Shown: positions 32,745 through 42,260, numbered from the stretch's first letter. The stretch is 42,319 bases of DNA from Clostridia bacterium (GCA_017507525.1 JAFWAT010000002.1:1-42319), one strand, 5' to 3'. The notes: generated from the letters alone by a model not told the origin. Program-made: numbers and translations.

Positions 32745-34517
32745 ATGTTTAAGGGTCTGCAGTGGAAAATGGTGACAATTTTTGTCCTGCTGGTGTTAGC
32801 GATTATGACAATAGCCGGCACGTTTTTGATCCTTTCTGTTACAGAATCTTATCATCAGATGTTTGCCGAAGAAATGAATTTAATTTTTACGGATTCGTTT
32901 ATTGAGCAATTGGAAACGGGCATAGCTCAGGATGAGACCTATGTTAAAAATGTTTTAAGCGCTTTTACGGCGCGGATGGGTATTGACTCATACCGTGATT
33001 ATTATATTCTTTCGGCGCAGGATGCATCGGTGATTGATACATCTGCTGATGTGACGGAAAGCATTTCCATGCAGTCTGCCAATCTGATTACGGCTCTATC
33101 CGGCGAGGTAGGAAGGCAAGTCAGTCCGCAGTCTTCTATTATGGATTATGCTGTGCCTGTCCGCGGCGGAGCCGGTTCTTATATCATTTATATTTGTGAT
33201 ACCAAAGAAGAACTAACGGTTATTATTCAGCGAATTTTCAGCATCATTGTTCAGGCAATTTTGATGGGAATAGCGGTCTCATTTGTTATGGGCTATTTTC
33301 TTTCCCGAACCATCACAACGCCGATTTCTAACCTGACAAAGAAAGCAAAGCGCCTGGCAGAGGGTGAATTTGAATCCAGAATTGATGTAAAGTCAGATGA
33401 CGAAATTGGCACATTAACCGAAACCTTTAATGATATGTCTGTCAAGCTGCAGGGCGCTATGCTTGAGATGTCAACAGAAAAAAACAAGGTTGAAGCCATG
33501 CTTTTAAACATGACAGACGGCGTCATGGCGTTTGATACGGATGGCAGTGCCATTCATATTAATCCGACAGCACGAAAAATGTTTGGTATTTCGAGTGAGA
33601 GCGTAATAGAGTTTGACAGTTTCTTTAATGAAGAGCTTCATGCGGATATTCATCTGGGTGATATGCTGTATTTGGAAAATATTCGTTTTGCAGAGCGTGA
33701 CCTTGTTCTCAAGGATATTTCTCTAAAAGCAAATTTTGTGGTATTTGAGGATGAGCTTGATAACACCAGTGGTGTTTTGGTGGTGCTGCATGACGTTACA
33801 AAGCAGCAGAAGCTGGAAAGCTCTCGTCGAGAATTTGTGGCGAATGTATCCCATGAGCTCAGAACCCCCTTAACAACGATTAAGTCATATGCAGAAACCC
33901 TGCTTGATATGCTGGATAATGCAGATGTTCCGGTTACCTTTATTCACACGATTTTAAATGAAACAGATCGTATGACCCGCTTGGTGAAAGACCTTTTGGT
34001 GCTCTCAAGCCTTGAGCAGCCGGACCAGCTCAATAAAGCTGAGTTTTCTATGCAAATGCTGGTTTCTGATGTGGTCGATACGCTGGAGCTTGTGGCAAAG
34101 GACCAGGGTCACAGATTGTCACTGAAAATCACAGAACCCTTTGATGGCTTGTTTTACGGTGACCGTGACAGACTGGAGCAGCTTTTGTATAATATTATCT
34201 CCAACTCCATTAAATACACACCCAACGGCGGAAAAATTGAAGTTTTTGCCGGGCAGACATTTAACAAGGTTACAATTAAGGTGAAAGATACCGGCATTGG
34301 TATTCCTGAAAAAGATTTAGGGCGCTTGTTTGAGCGTTTTTACCGTGTTGATAAAGCACGCAGCCGTGAAAAGGGCGGAACCGGTCTGGGTCTTGCCATT
34401 TCAAAGGGCATTGTGGATAACCATGGCGGTACAATTTCGATTAAGAGTGAGGTTAACCGAGGCACGGAAGTCACAATTATGTTGCCTGTTTTACCGCCGG
34501 AACCGGTAGAAGTATGA
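32745..34517 (+). CDS. walK: Sensor histidine kinase, WalK-like
   Basis: A 590-residue protein. It has a membrane segment at about 8-30, an extracellular domain (to about 165), a second segment (about 168-190) and a HAMP linker (LAEGEFESRIDVKSDDEIGTL). A PAS domain (about 240-350) precedes the kinase core. H370 lies in ANVSHELRTPLTT, and the ATP-binding domain has NIISNSIKYTPNGG, DTGIGIPE and GTGLGLAI. This TM-sensor-TM-HAMP-PAS-kinase order is the same as in Bacillus WalK. AAGGGG lies nine bases before the ATG. No terminator is visible directly after the gene; the next gene has its own promoter. Confidence 0.85.
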   Translation: MFKGLQWKMVTIFVLLVLAIMTIAGTFLILSVTESYHQMFAEEMNLIFTDSFIEQLETGIAQDETYVKNVLSAFTARMGIDSYRDYYILSAQDASVIDTSADVTESISMQSANLITALSGEVGRQVSPQSSIMDYAVPVRGGAGSYIIYICDTKEELTVIIQRIFSIIVQAILMGIAVSFVMGYFLSRTITTPISNLTKKAKRLAEGEFESRIDVKSDDEIGTLTETFNDMSVKLQGAMLEMSTEKNKVEAMLLNMTDGVMAFDTDGSAIHINPTARKMFGISSESVIEFDSFFNEELHADIHLGDMLYLENIRFAERDLVLKDISLKANFVVFEDELDNTSGVLVVLHDVTKQQKLESSRREFVANVSHELRTPLTTIKSYAETLLDMLDNADVPVTFIHTILNETDRMTRLVKDLLVLSSLEQPDQLNKAEFSMQMLVSDVVDTLELVAKDQGHRLSLKITEPFDGLFYGDRDRLEQLLYNIISNSIKYTPNGGKIEVFAGQTFNKVTIKVKDTGIGIPEKDLGRLFERFYRVDKARSREKGGTGLGLAISKGIVDNHGGTISIKSEVNRGTEVTIMLPVLPPEPVEV

Positions 34518-34569
34518 TAAAAATGTAAATGTAACATAATGTTTATGTAATGGTTTTGTAAAAAACACG

Positions 34570-34578
34570 TGTTATAAT
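34570..34578 (+). promoter_or_regulatory. Extended -10 promoter before the small secreted protein
   Basis: TGTTATAAT is an extended -10 (TG-N-TATAAT), with no good -35. The leader is about 105 nt and contains a hairpin CTTTGC-CCCC/GGGG-GCAAAG at about 34619-34646. Confidence 0.5.
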
Positions 34579-34687
34579 ATAAATACGAAGTATTTTATGA
34601 TGGCGTAAAATATTGTTTGCTTTGCTCCCCGGCTTAGGGGGCAAAGAAAATGAGATAGGTTTATGATTGCTTAGGAGGTGTACCGGA

Positions 34688-35158
34688 ATGTTGAAACGAA
34701 TGCTCAAAATCAGTTCAGCGATTTTGACGCTTGTGATTTTGATGAGTGTATGTTTAAGTGCCTATGCATCGCCCGATGTTCTGCCGGGAACGGTTTCGTC
34801 TACTGCAGATGGGTATGTTACGCTTTTGGCACCGGAACAGTTGACCACATCAACAACCAATAAAAGCTTGCCGATTTCGGCACTGGCACCGCAAGGAACT
34901 GCGGTTACTGTATATCGTTATAACTATTCCACCGGAAATTATCACAAGATTGTGACAGGGGGCATTCCCCTGGAATCTTATGTAGGTGCGACATCCTTGT
35001 TTGCCGGTCGCGTAGAGCTAACATCCGGCTTGAATAAGTTTTTGATTCGTGGCGCCTGGGATGACAATACCTATACAGTGGTTAAGTTTGAAGTCAATGC
35101 GCTGAATGAAGGGTTTATGGATCGCATTAAAGGTGTTATCAACGTCATTTTCGGCTAA
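34688..35158 (+). CDS. Small secreted protein of unknown function
   Basis: The ATG at 34688 has AGGAGG seven bases upstream and gives 156 residues; a longer frame opens at 34667 over the RBS. The N-terminus is a signal peptide (basic start, ILTLVILMSVCLSAYAS, cleavage likely after AYA). The mature part is beta-rich, with repeated short strands such as GTVSSTADGYVTLLAPEQ and FAGRVELTSGLNKFLIRGAW, and ends in a helix GFMDRIKGVINVIFG. I see no catalytic motif and no anchor. It has its own promoter and terminator between the walRK and yycHI blocks, so it could be a WalRK-linked cell-surface protein, but that is inference. Confidence 0.65.
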   Translation: MLKRMLKISSAILTLVILMSVCLSAYASPDVLPGTVSSTADGYVTLLAPEQLTTSTTNKSLPISALAPQGTAVTVYRYNYSTGNYHKIVTGGIPLESYVGATSLFAGRVELTSGLNKFLIRGAWDDNTYTVVKFEVNALNEGFMDRIKGVINVIFG

Positions 35159-35173
35159 ATAACTGAATTTTAA

Positions 35174-35236
35174 TGGGGCGTCCCGGTGGTTTTGATTCCA
35201 ATAGGTTCAAAACGGTGGGTGCCCTATTTTCTTTTT
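35174..35236 (+). terminator. Intrinsic terminator after the small secreted protein
   Basis: GTTTTGA/TCAAAAC forms the top of the stem and GGGC/GCCC the base, with an imperfect middle, followed by TATTTTCTTTTT. It separates the small gene from the yycH-like operon. Confidence 0.6.
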
Positions 35237-35266
35237 ATATGAAAATTCTGCTGAAGGAGGAGCGTT

Positions 35267-36742
35267 ATGGTTAAAAAAATACTGAAGAATGCTTTGCTGA
35301 TAGGCTCAGTATTACTTGCTGTTATTTTAGTTTCTCAAATTTGGTTCAGCAGCTATTTTCTGCCGGATGGATATGGTTTTTTTGTTTCCAGCTTTCACAG
35401 GCGCATTATTACGCCGGTTATGGATTTCTTCAAACAGGATGGGGGAAGCACATTTTCTCAGAATCTGCAAAATCTCTACAAGCCGGAAAGGATTGTGGTC
35501 AATGTTTCCGGTGAACGCTGTGCTTATGTTGAAGGGCAGGAGAGTTATGCAGAAGCCTATGCTTTATCGAATGATATTTTAAACAGAATGCTGACGGGGG
35601 CGTATAAAGTTAAATCAAAAACCACAATTGATATGGATGCATACACGTCGGCACTCAAAGGCAAGTCTATTTATGTGGATTATGGGAAAAACTGCGATTA
35701 TCGGTTGTTTTCTTTTAGCATCAGCGGAAAGTCCCAATCCCGTTTTTCCGATGATTTGAGCGCTGTCAGCGGACATGTGATCAGCTTGCAGGACAGCATC
35801 ATGAATGATATTTCTCTTTATATTATTGACCAAAAAAGCAGCAATATTTTTCGATATGTTATTGAAGCAAATAATAAGGATGAGGTCAATCAAAAAATGG
35901 AAGAGCTGCGGGCGCAGACGCCGTCTGCCGGTTCTTTATCGTATTCCTTTGAATTGAATTTTCATAAAGAACAGGAGAATGCTGCTTCTAAAATTTTGTT
36001 TGAGCCTATGATATTGATGGACTTAGCACCGGCGCAGGTCAGCCGGTTTGAAAGCCACCGTCTGGATGAATTTGTACAGGGCATCAGCGAAGATATGATT
36101 AATACAATTCTAAGAACCTTTTCTATTAACACGCGCAGCATGTGGCATTATACAGACCTGACCAATGCACGGGTTTTTGTAGAAAATAATGCCACCCTTA
36201 CCCTGTCTCCTGATGGATTGATTGAGTATCAAACCGTTGGAAACGGAAGAGGCTTGGATATTTCTGATAACAAGAACGCTTATGATATCTACGCAGCTAC
36301 CGACAATGCCATGGACTTTGTCACACGTCTGTGCAGCCATATGCCACCGGAAATTTTTGAAAATTTAAGAATCCGGACAGACATGGTAGATGATGCAGAT
36401 AAGCAGGGCGTATACCACATTTACTTTGACTATTGTGTTGATGGCATTCCAATTCGGCATAAAACAGAAACAGGATATGCTCATACGATTGAGATGGAAA
36501 TCAATAACGGTTATTTAAAATCTTACCGGCAGTATATCAGAACCTATGAAAAAACCAATCAGGAAAAGATTACGGCACTTCCTGTGTTGAGCGCGGCAGA
36601 CCTTTTGGTTGACGCATTGTATAAAGAGCCGGAGCCCCTTAGGGTTCAAAGAATTAATCTTTGTTATGTGGAAGATGAAGCAGGGGTATTGACGCCAACC
36701 TGGAATGCATTGATTGGCGGGCAGGAACATATTGTGCAGTAA
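35267..36742 (+). CDS. YycH (WalH)-like regulator of the WalK kinase
   Basis: A 491-residue protein with one N-terminal membrane segment (LLIGSVLLAVILVSQIWF) and a long extracytoplasmic part, the topology and size of YycH. The stretch PERIVVNVSGERCAYVEG resembles the YycH start of the surface domain. The region DSIMNDISLYIIDQ, and its place between walK and a YycI-like gene, support the call more than direct sequence identity does. In Bacillus, YycH and YycI bind WalK in the membrane and change its activity. AAGGAGG lies seven bases before the ATG; the YycI gene starts 13 bases after the stop. Confidence 0.75.
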   Translation: MVKKILKNALLIGSVLLAVILVSQIWFSSYFLPDGYGFFVSSFHRRIITPVMDFFKQDGGSTFSQNLQNLYKPERIVVNVSGERCAYVEGQESYAEAYALSNDILNRMLTGAYKVKSKTTIDMDAYTSALKGKSIYVDYGKNCDYRLFSFSISGKSQSRFSDDLSAVSGHVISLQDSIMNDISLYIIDQKSSNIFRYVIEANNKDEVNQKMEELRAQTPSAGSLSYSFELNFHKEQENAASKILFEPMILMDLAPAQVSRFESHRLDEFVQGISEDMINTILRTFSINTRSMWHYTDLTNARVFVENNATLTLSPDGLIEYQTVGNGRGLDISDNKNAYDIYAATDNAMDFVTRLCSHMPPEIFENLRIRTDMVDDADKQGVYHIYFDYCVDGIPIRHKTETGYAHTIEMEINNGYLKSYRQYIRTYEKTNQEKITALPVLSAADLLVDALYKEPEPLRVQRINLCYVEDEAGVLTPTWNALIGGQEHIVQ

Positions 36743-36755
36743 TATGAGGTGACTT

Positions 36756-37610
36756 ATGAACTGGGGACGTGCAAAAACAATTTTAATTATCATGTTTTTG
36801 GCTACAGATATTTTTTTGCTGGTTATTTTAATGCGAACCAATATAGAGACTCTTAAAATCCCGCAAAAGACCATTCAAGAAACAGTGAAAATCATGTCTG
36901 AAAACCGGGTTTCCATTAAGCCTGAGCAAATTCCGGCAAAGAGAGTCAAAAATCAGAATATGATTATGCGAAACTTTTTTTACGAACCTACAGCAGCAAA
37001 AAAAATACTGGGAAACGAGGTAACGCTAGCCTTAAGCAATCCGGAGCAATATGAATTTCAATATGAAAATTCCTTCGGTTCTCTTTATATTCAGGGGAAT
37101 GGTTTTCGCTTCCAAAATAAAAAAGTGCCTGTGGTTTATTCGGCAAGCCAACTGCCGCAGGCGGAGGCTGTCTCAAACCGGATAGTCAGTGCATTAGATG
37201 GACTCGGCTTTACAAAGGGAACGACTTTGCTTTATAATATATGGGAGCAGGACGGCATTTACCATTGTGATGTCATGCCGGTGTTTGAGAATGTAAAAAT
37301 TTACGGCATCTCCATGCATATTACAGCCGACTGCGAGGATATTTTAACCATTGAAGGCCATTGGTTTGAACCGATAGAGCCAGAAAAAAATGAACCGGAA
37401 TTGCTTTTGGATGTTACAGCGGTTCTGACGACCATGGCACTTGAAAGCAAAGAATCATTAGTTGAGATTACAGATATTAGTCATGGATATTATGCGTCAA
37501 ATGAGTTTTTAAACAGCCGTGAGATTGCAGCTGTCCCGATTTATGTGATAACAGACCGCACAGGTCATGCACATATATATGATGCACGTACAGGTACAAA
37601 AGTGGAATAG
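36756..37610 (+). CDS. YycI (WalI)-like regulator of the WalK kinase
   Basis: A 284-residue protein that begins MNWGRAKTILIIMFLATDIF. This matches the conserved YycI start (M-D/N-W-..-K-T-I-.-I-.-F-.-.-.-D-.-F-L), a basic residue and a single N-terminal helix. The rest is an extracytoplasmic domain in the YycH/YycI style. GAGGTG lies seven bases before the ATG. It overlaps no gene but is 10 bases ahead of obgE. Its partner is the YycH-like protein and, by inference, the WalK-like kinase. Confidence 0.8.
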   Translation: MNWGRAKTILIIMFLATDIFLLVILMRTNIETLKIPQKTIQETVKIMSENRVSIKPEQIPAKRVKNQNMIMRNFFYEPTAAKKILGNEVTLALSNPEQYEFQYENSFGSLYIQGNGFRFQNKKVPVVYSASQLPQAEAVSNRIVSALDGLGFTKGTTLLYNIWEQDGIYHCDVMPVFENVKIYGISMHITADCEDILTIEGHWFEPIEPEKNEPELLLDVTAVLTTMALESKESLVEITDISHGYYASNEFLNSREIAAVPIYVITDRTGHAHIYDARTGTKVE

Positions 37611-37620
37611 GAGAGATAGT

Positions 37621-38889
37621 ATGTTAGTTGATGTAGCAGAAATTCAGATTCAATCAGGTAACGGCGGAAACGGGCTCGTTTCTTTTCGCCGTGAGAAATA
37701 TGTGGCAGCCGGCGGACCGGACGGTGGTGACGGCGGCAAAGGCGGCGACGTGGTGTTTGTGGCAGATTCGCGCCTGCTGACCTTAATGGACTTTCGGTAT
37801 AAAAAAGAATATAAAGCCCAAAACGGCGGCGATGGCATGGGTGCTAAATGTACCGGCAGAAGCGGCGAGGATATGGTCATTCACGTGCCGGTAGGAACCT
37901 TGATTAAAGACGCAGAGACAGACCGTGCCATTGCGGACTTAAATCAGGACGGTGACCGCTTTGTTGCTGCCCGTGGTGGTAACGGTGGCTGGGGCAACAT
38001 CCACTTTGCAACGCCCACACGCCAAGTGCCTAAATTCGCTAAACCCGGGCAGCGTGGTATTAAAAGAAAAATTAAACTGGAGCTTAAGCTACTAGCGGAT
38101 GTGGGTCTGGTTGGTTTTCCCAATGTGGGTAAATCCACCCTTTTGTCTGTTGTCAGCAGTGCCCGTCCTAAAATTGCGAACTATCATTTCACGACCTTGG
38201 AGCCTAATTTAGGCGTTATTTCGGTTGAGGAATCCAAAAGCTTTGTTATGGCAGATATCCCCGGTATTATTGAGGGTGCCAGTCAGGGTGTGGGTCTGGG
38301 GCATGACTTTTTAAAGCATGTTGAAAGAACACGGCTTTTGCTTCATCTTGTAGATGTATCCGGCATTGAGGGGCGAAACCCTATTGAGGATTTTGACACC
38401 ATTTGCGAAGAAATGCGACTGTATAATCCTGAGCTTGCAGAAAAACCCCAGATTGTTGTTGCAAATAAGACAGATATCATTACAAATCCTGAAGCATATG
38501 AAGCCTTTAAAAAGGAAATGGAAGACAGAGATTTACTCATGTTTGAGATTTCTGCCGTGGCACACAAGGGTACCCGTGAACTGATGGCATTTGTTTATGG
38601 CTGTTTGCAGGAATTACCCGTTCCTGAGCAAACTGTTTTTGAAGATGTGGTTGAAACAGAAGAGCGGGACGACAGCATTACCATCATTCGGGATGGCGAT
38701 GTATTCTGCGTTGAGGGCAGACGTGCCGACTACATTGTAGCGCATACGAATTTCTCTGATTATGAGTCCTTGCAATTCTTCCAGCGGTCTTTACGTGATG
38801 CAGGTATTATCGATGAACTGGAAAAGGCAGGGATTTCAGAGGGCGAAACCGTGCGCATCGGTGAACTCGAATTTGAGTATGTAAAGTGA
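37621..38889 (+). CDS. obgE: Obg GTPase (ribosome assembly)
   Basis: The ATG at 37621 has AGGAGA just upstream and gives 422 residues; the longer frame from 37567 overlaps yycI. The glycine-rich Obg fold fills residues 1-155 (GGNGGW, AGGPDGGDGGKGGD). The GTPase domain has G1 GFPNVGKST (about 167), G3 DIPG and NKTD, and a C-terminal OCT domain (about 345-422) is present as in low-G+C bacteria. It is an essential GTPase that binds the 50S ribosome subunit. It overlaps ispE's upstream GTGAGG, which starts eight bases after its stop. Confidence 0.97.
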   Translation: MLVDVAEIQIQSGNGGNGLVSFRREKYVAAGGPDGGDGGKGGDVVFVADSRLLTLMDFRYKKEYKAQNGGDGMGAKCTGRSGEDMVIHVPVGTLIKDAETDRAIADLNQDGDRFVAARGGNGGWGNIHFATPTRQVPKFAKPGQRGIKRKIKLELKLLADVGLVGFPNVGKSTLLSVVSSARPKIANYHFTTLEPNLGVISVEESKSFVMADIPGIIEGASQGVGLGHDFLKHVERTRLLLHLVDVSGIEGRNPIEDFDTICEEMRLYNPELAEKPQIVVANKTDIITNPEAYEAFKKEMEDRDLLMFEISAVAHKGTRELMAFVYGCLQELPVPEQTVFEDVVETEERDDSITIIRDGDVFCVEGRRADYIVAHTNFSDYESLQFFQRSLRDAGIIDELEKAGISEGETVRIGELEFEYVK

Positions 38890-38897
38890 GGCTTTTC

Positions 38898-39752
38898 ATG
38901 AAAGAATTAACCATGCTTGCCAGAGCAAAAATCAATCTGTCGCTGGATGTTGTGGGAAAACGCAGTGATGGCTACCATGACATTGAAAGCATTATGCAAA
39001 TGGTGGATTTTGGGGACGAAATTACGGTTGTGCATACAGATACACCGGGTATCATAGTCGAGTCAAACATCCCCGGCTTGCCGACGGATGACGGTAACAT
39101 TGCGTATCGCGCAGCAAAACTCATGCAGGAGCATTTTAATCTTTCCGGCGGATTTACAATCCGACTTAAGAAAAAAATTCCGGTGGCGGCAGGTCTTGCC
39201 GGTGGGAGCACCAATGCGGCTGCGGTCATGCACTTAATAAACCGTTTGTGTGATTTGGGGCTTTCTTTTGAAGAGCTTGCCGAATTGGGCGTTACCTTAG
39301 GCGCAGATGTGCCGTTTTGTTTGTATGGAAAACCGGCACTGTGCGAGGGCATTGGTGAAAAATTAACACCGGTTGAGGGGCTTTTTGGTTGCTATGTTGT
39401 ATTGGTGAATCCCGGTGTTGGCGTCAGCACGGCGATGATTTACAAGGCGTTAGATGGTGAGAATCCGCCCAAAGGCGGCAATGTTGGGGCTTTAATAGAG
39501 AAGCTTTCCGAAGGAAATCTGCCGGCAGCATTTAAAGAAATGAAAAATGTGATGGAGCCGGTAGCAATGGAGCATTGCCCGGCTATCGGCAAGCTGCTTG
39601 CAAAACTTAAAGATGCCGGTGCAGACCATGTGATGATGAGTGGCAGCGGCGCCACCTGCTTTGGCGTTTTTACCAAGGAGCCGAAGCTTTCTGAATTGGA
39701 AAAACTGTTTGGCAAAGACCTTGTGGCAATTGCAAAGCCGATTAATATGTAG
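38898..39752 (+). CDS. ispE: 4-diphosphocytidyl-2-C-methyl-D-erythritol kinase
   Basis: The ATG at 38898 is chosen because GTGAGG lies six bases before it; a GTG at 38886 is possible. The 284-residue GHMP kinase has LARAKINLSLDVVGKRSDGYHDI near the start (K and D/H active residues), the ATP loop PVAAGLAGGSTNAAA (about 96-110), and MSGSGATCFGVF near the end. It phosphorylates CDP-methylerythritol in the non-mevalonate isoprenoid pathway. It ends the yycH-yycI-obgE-ispE cluster; a strong terminator follows. Confidence 0.96.
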   Translation: MKELTMLARAKINLSLDVVGKRSDGYHDIESIMQMVDFGDEITVVHTDTPGIIVESNIPGLPTDDGNIAYRAAKLMQEHFNLSGGFTIRLKKKIPVAAGLAGGSTNAAAVMHLINRLCDLGLSFEELAELGVTLGADVPFCLYGKPALCEGIGEKLTPVEGLFGCYVVLVNPGVGVSTAMIYKALDGENPPKGGNVGALIEKLSEGNLPAAFKEMKNVMEPVAMEHCPAIGKLLAKLKDAGADHVMMSGSGATCFGVFTKEPKLSELEKLFGKDLVAIAKPINM

Positions 39753-40155
39753 TCAATGAGGATAGCAATATTTTCAAAAAGACAATCTGTTTAAAGATTG
39801 TCTTTTGTGTTTTGTTGTGGTATAATTGATGCATATGGAATTTTATTTCTTAAAATTCCTAAGAGCTAACGCTCTTTTGTGCTCTTCCGAGCACTGCATC
39901 AATTGACGGCGTCGTAAAAATGCCCTTGCAAGCAAGCATTTTTACTCCTGGTAAAATGATTTCTTGGCATCTAATTTATACACGAATTTTATCATTGGTA
40001 TATACTAAATTTTTGTCTTGCAGAAAGCATATCGCAATTTTGTAAGGGTGGGGCGCTCCTTACGCATCCCGGGCGATTCTTAAATCGTCCCTGCAAAAAA
40101 TGTGTGCGCTGGGAATGTTGACAAGTAATAATTTACATAAGAAAAGGAGAAAACA
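39753..40155. repeat. 403-bp repeat-rich intergenic region
   Basis: After the terminator at 39775 it holds a perfect hairpin GTAAAAATGC/GCATTTTTAC (about 39934-39965 region), then a decayed repeat copy C starting TTGGCATCTAATTTATAC (about 39962-40018). It also has GGGCGATT/AATCGTCCC (about 40069-40091), like common short hairpin repeats in gut Firmicutes. No gene or clear promoter is seen; AAAAGGAGA lies just before the next start. Confidence 0.55.
39775..39808 (+). terminator. Intrinsic terminator after ispE
   Basis: AAAAGACAATCT pairs with AGATTGTCTTTT as a perfect 12-bp stem with a 5-nt loop, with a T-rich end. Confidence 0.88.
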
Positions 40156-41909
40156 ATGGATATTTTTACAGTTTTAAGCTTAATAGGTGGTCTGGTGCTG
40201 TTTCTTTATGGTATGGACCTTATGGGAGATGCCCTCAAAAAGCTTGCAGGTGGAAAACTTGAAACCATACTGGCGCGTCTTACTTCTACAAGATGGAAGG
40301 GATTTTTGCTAGGCCTTGTTGTAACTGCAGTTATTCAGTCGTCATCGGCAACGACGGTTATGCTTGTTGGCTTTGTTAACTCAGGTATTATGAAGCTTGG
40401 GCAAACCATCAGCATCATAATGGGGGCCAACATAGGCACAACTATTACAGCTTGGCTTTTAAGTATGCAGACATTCAGGGGACTGCAACGCTCATAAAGC
40501 TGCTTAAACCTGAATCTTTCACGCCCGTTCTTGCCCTGATAGGTTTGCTTATGAGAATGATGGCAAAAAACGATAAAAGAAGAAACACAGGTACCATTCT
40601 TATTGGCTTTGCTGTACTGATGTTTGGTATGGATGCAATGAGCGGTGCTGTTGAAGGCCTGCGAGATAATGAAACCTTCACAAATCTTCTTACTATGTTC
40701 TCAAACCCAATAATGGGTATTCTGATTGGTTTTGTATTTACGGCAGTTATACAGTCGTCGTCTGCATCTGTTGGTGTACTTCAGGCGTTGTCACTTTCGT
40801 GTATAATTCCATATTCTACAGCTATTCCTGTAATCCTCGGTCAGAATATAGGAACAACGGTAACTCCGATTATCTCTGCAATAAGCGGAAACACCGACTC
40901 CAAACGAGTGGCAATAACCTGTCTGTACATAAAAATGATTGGAGTTATTGTGGTTGTAGGCATATTTTATGCCCTAAACTCCTTTATTGGATTTGATTTT
41001 ATGATGAAGAGTGTCGGTGCTCTTGATATTGCAATTATTCACACACTGTTCAATATTATTTCTACAGTTATTCTAATTCCGTTCTGCAACGTAATTGAAA
41101 AGCTTGCAATAAAAACTATTAGAGGGAAAAACGAGAAAGAAGAAACGGATGCCTTTGCAATGCTTGATGACAGATTTCTTGCAATGCCTTCTTTTGCGGT
41201 TGGAAAATGTAAAGAACTTGTATGTGATATGGCGAACCTTGCGAGGGAAGCCCTGAAAAAGGCCACAGAACTTCTTGAAAATTATAATGATGAAAAATTT
41301 GAAGAAGTTAACATGCTAGAGACGAGTATCGACAAGTATGAGGATAAGACCAGCACTTATCTTGTGAGGATAACGAAAAATCAGATGTCTTCTAAAGACA
41401 GCAAGGTTGTGACCGAGCTTTTGCACTGTATAGGAGACATTGAGCGAATTTCCGATCACGCCCTAAACATTGCTGAGGCGGCAAAGGAAATCTATGATAA
41501 AAAAGTTGAATTCTCCAATAAAGCAAAAGAAGATATTGCAATTATCAGCAGGGCGACTCAGGAAATTCTTGACCTTGCAATTGATGCCCTTATCAACGAT
41601 GATATTGAAATTGCAAAGACAGTTGAACCTCTTGAACAGGTTATTGACAGACTTAAAAGAAAAATTAAAAACGGACATATTTCAAGGCTACGCCAGGGCG
41701 ATTGCACAATGGAGCTCGGCTTTATTCTGTCGGACCTTCTGACAAACTATGAAAGAATTTCGGACCACTGTTCAAATATTGCCGTTTGCTTTATTGAAAT
41801 GGCAAACGATGAGTTTGAAGTCCACGAATATTTAAGCGGTATTAAATCTGGCGAAGAAGAGTTTGATGAAATGTACAAAGCGTACAAACAGAAATATTAT
41901 ATTGAATAA
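40156..41909 (+). pseudogene. Na/Pi cotransporter-PhoU fusion, broken by a -1 frameshift
   Basis: Two consecutive frames encode one protein. The first (40156-40497) gives residues 1-113 with MGDALKKLAGGKLE, AVIQSSSATTVMLVGF and GANIGTTITAWLL. The second (useful from about 40467) continues with ADIQGTATLIKLLKPESFTP, a second QSSSA repeat (AVIQSSSASVGVLQ), GQNIGTTVTPI and C-terminal PhoU helices (SDHALNIAEA). The two read as a Na/Pi type II-like transporter of about 585 residues. A missing G in ATG(G)CAGAC near 40467 would join them. This is a real mutation or a sequence error; there is no slippery site to suggest programmed shifting. Confidence 0.85.
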
Positions 41910-42109
41910 TATCCGTCTGTAAGTTTTGCACTGTAATCTCATATATTTATGCATAAGATAAAACTGACTCATGAAAAGTTATTTGAAATATTAGAAAATA
42001 GACGAGGAAACAGTTAGGTGTTATTTGATGTATAGAATATAATCAGTGACGGTATATAATCTATAATAGACTGTGCAAGAGAAATTTTTTTCTGAAAACG
42101 TGAACTATC

Positions 42110-42176
42110 GCTAAAAAGATTGGCATCTAGATTATCCAGTCTTTATAAAGTTTGATATACAAGGGACAAAAAAGCT
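42110..42176 (+). repeat. Intergenic repeat, copy B
   Basis: It starts CGCTAAAAAGATTGGCATCT and ends near AAGGGACAAAAAAGC. It matches copy A (11648-11715) at about 80% by eye, including the palindrome CTTTATAAAG. Like copy A it sits before a hairpin and a gene start. Confidence 0.7.
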
Positions 42177-42192
42177 TTTTAATCGTTTGAAC

Positions 42193-42228
42193 TTATCGGC
42201 GGTTTTCAAAACCGCCGATAAAACTTTT
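42193..42228 (+). terminator. Intrinsic terminator-like hairpin before the last gene
   Basis: TTATCGGCGGTTTT (42193-42206) and AAAACCGCCGATAA (42208-42221) form a perfect 14-bp inverted repeat; its outer part makes a strong stem. AACTTTTG follows, so the T run is short. Confidence 0.7.
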
Positions 42229-42260
42229 GTATTGAATAATATACAAAGAGGAGGATTTTA

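Larger units (their letters stand above)
41910..42260. other. 351-bp intergenic region with repeat copy B and a terminator
   Basis: The first 200 bases are A/T-rich and hold no gene I can support; TATAAT occurs at 42055 and 42062 without a good -35. Repeat copy B and a perfect hairpin fill the second half, before the RBS of the next gene. Confidence 0.6.

Noticed and set aside
40452-40497. Programmed frameshift in the Na/Pi gene
   Set aside because: There is no slippery heptamer, stem or internal RBS at the junction; a simple base loss explains it.
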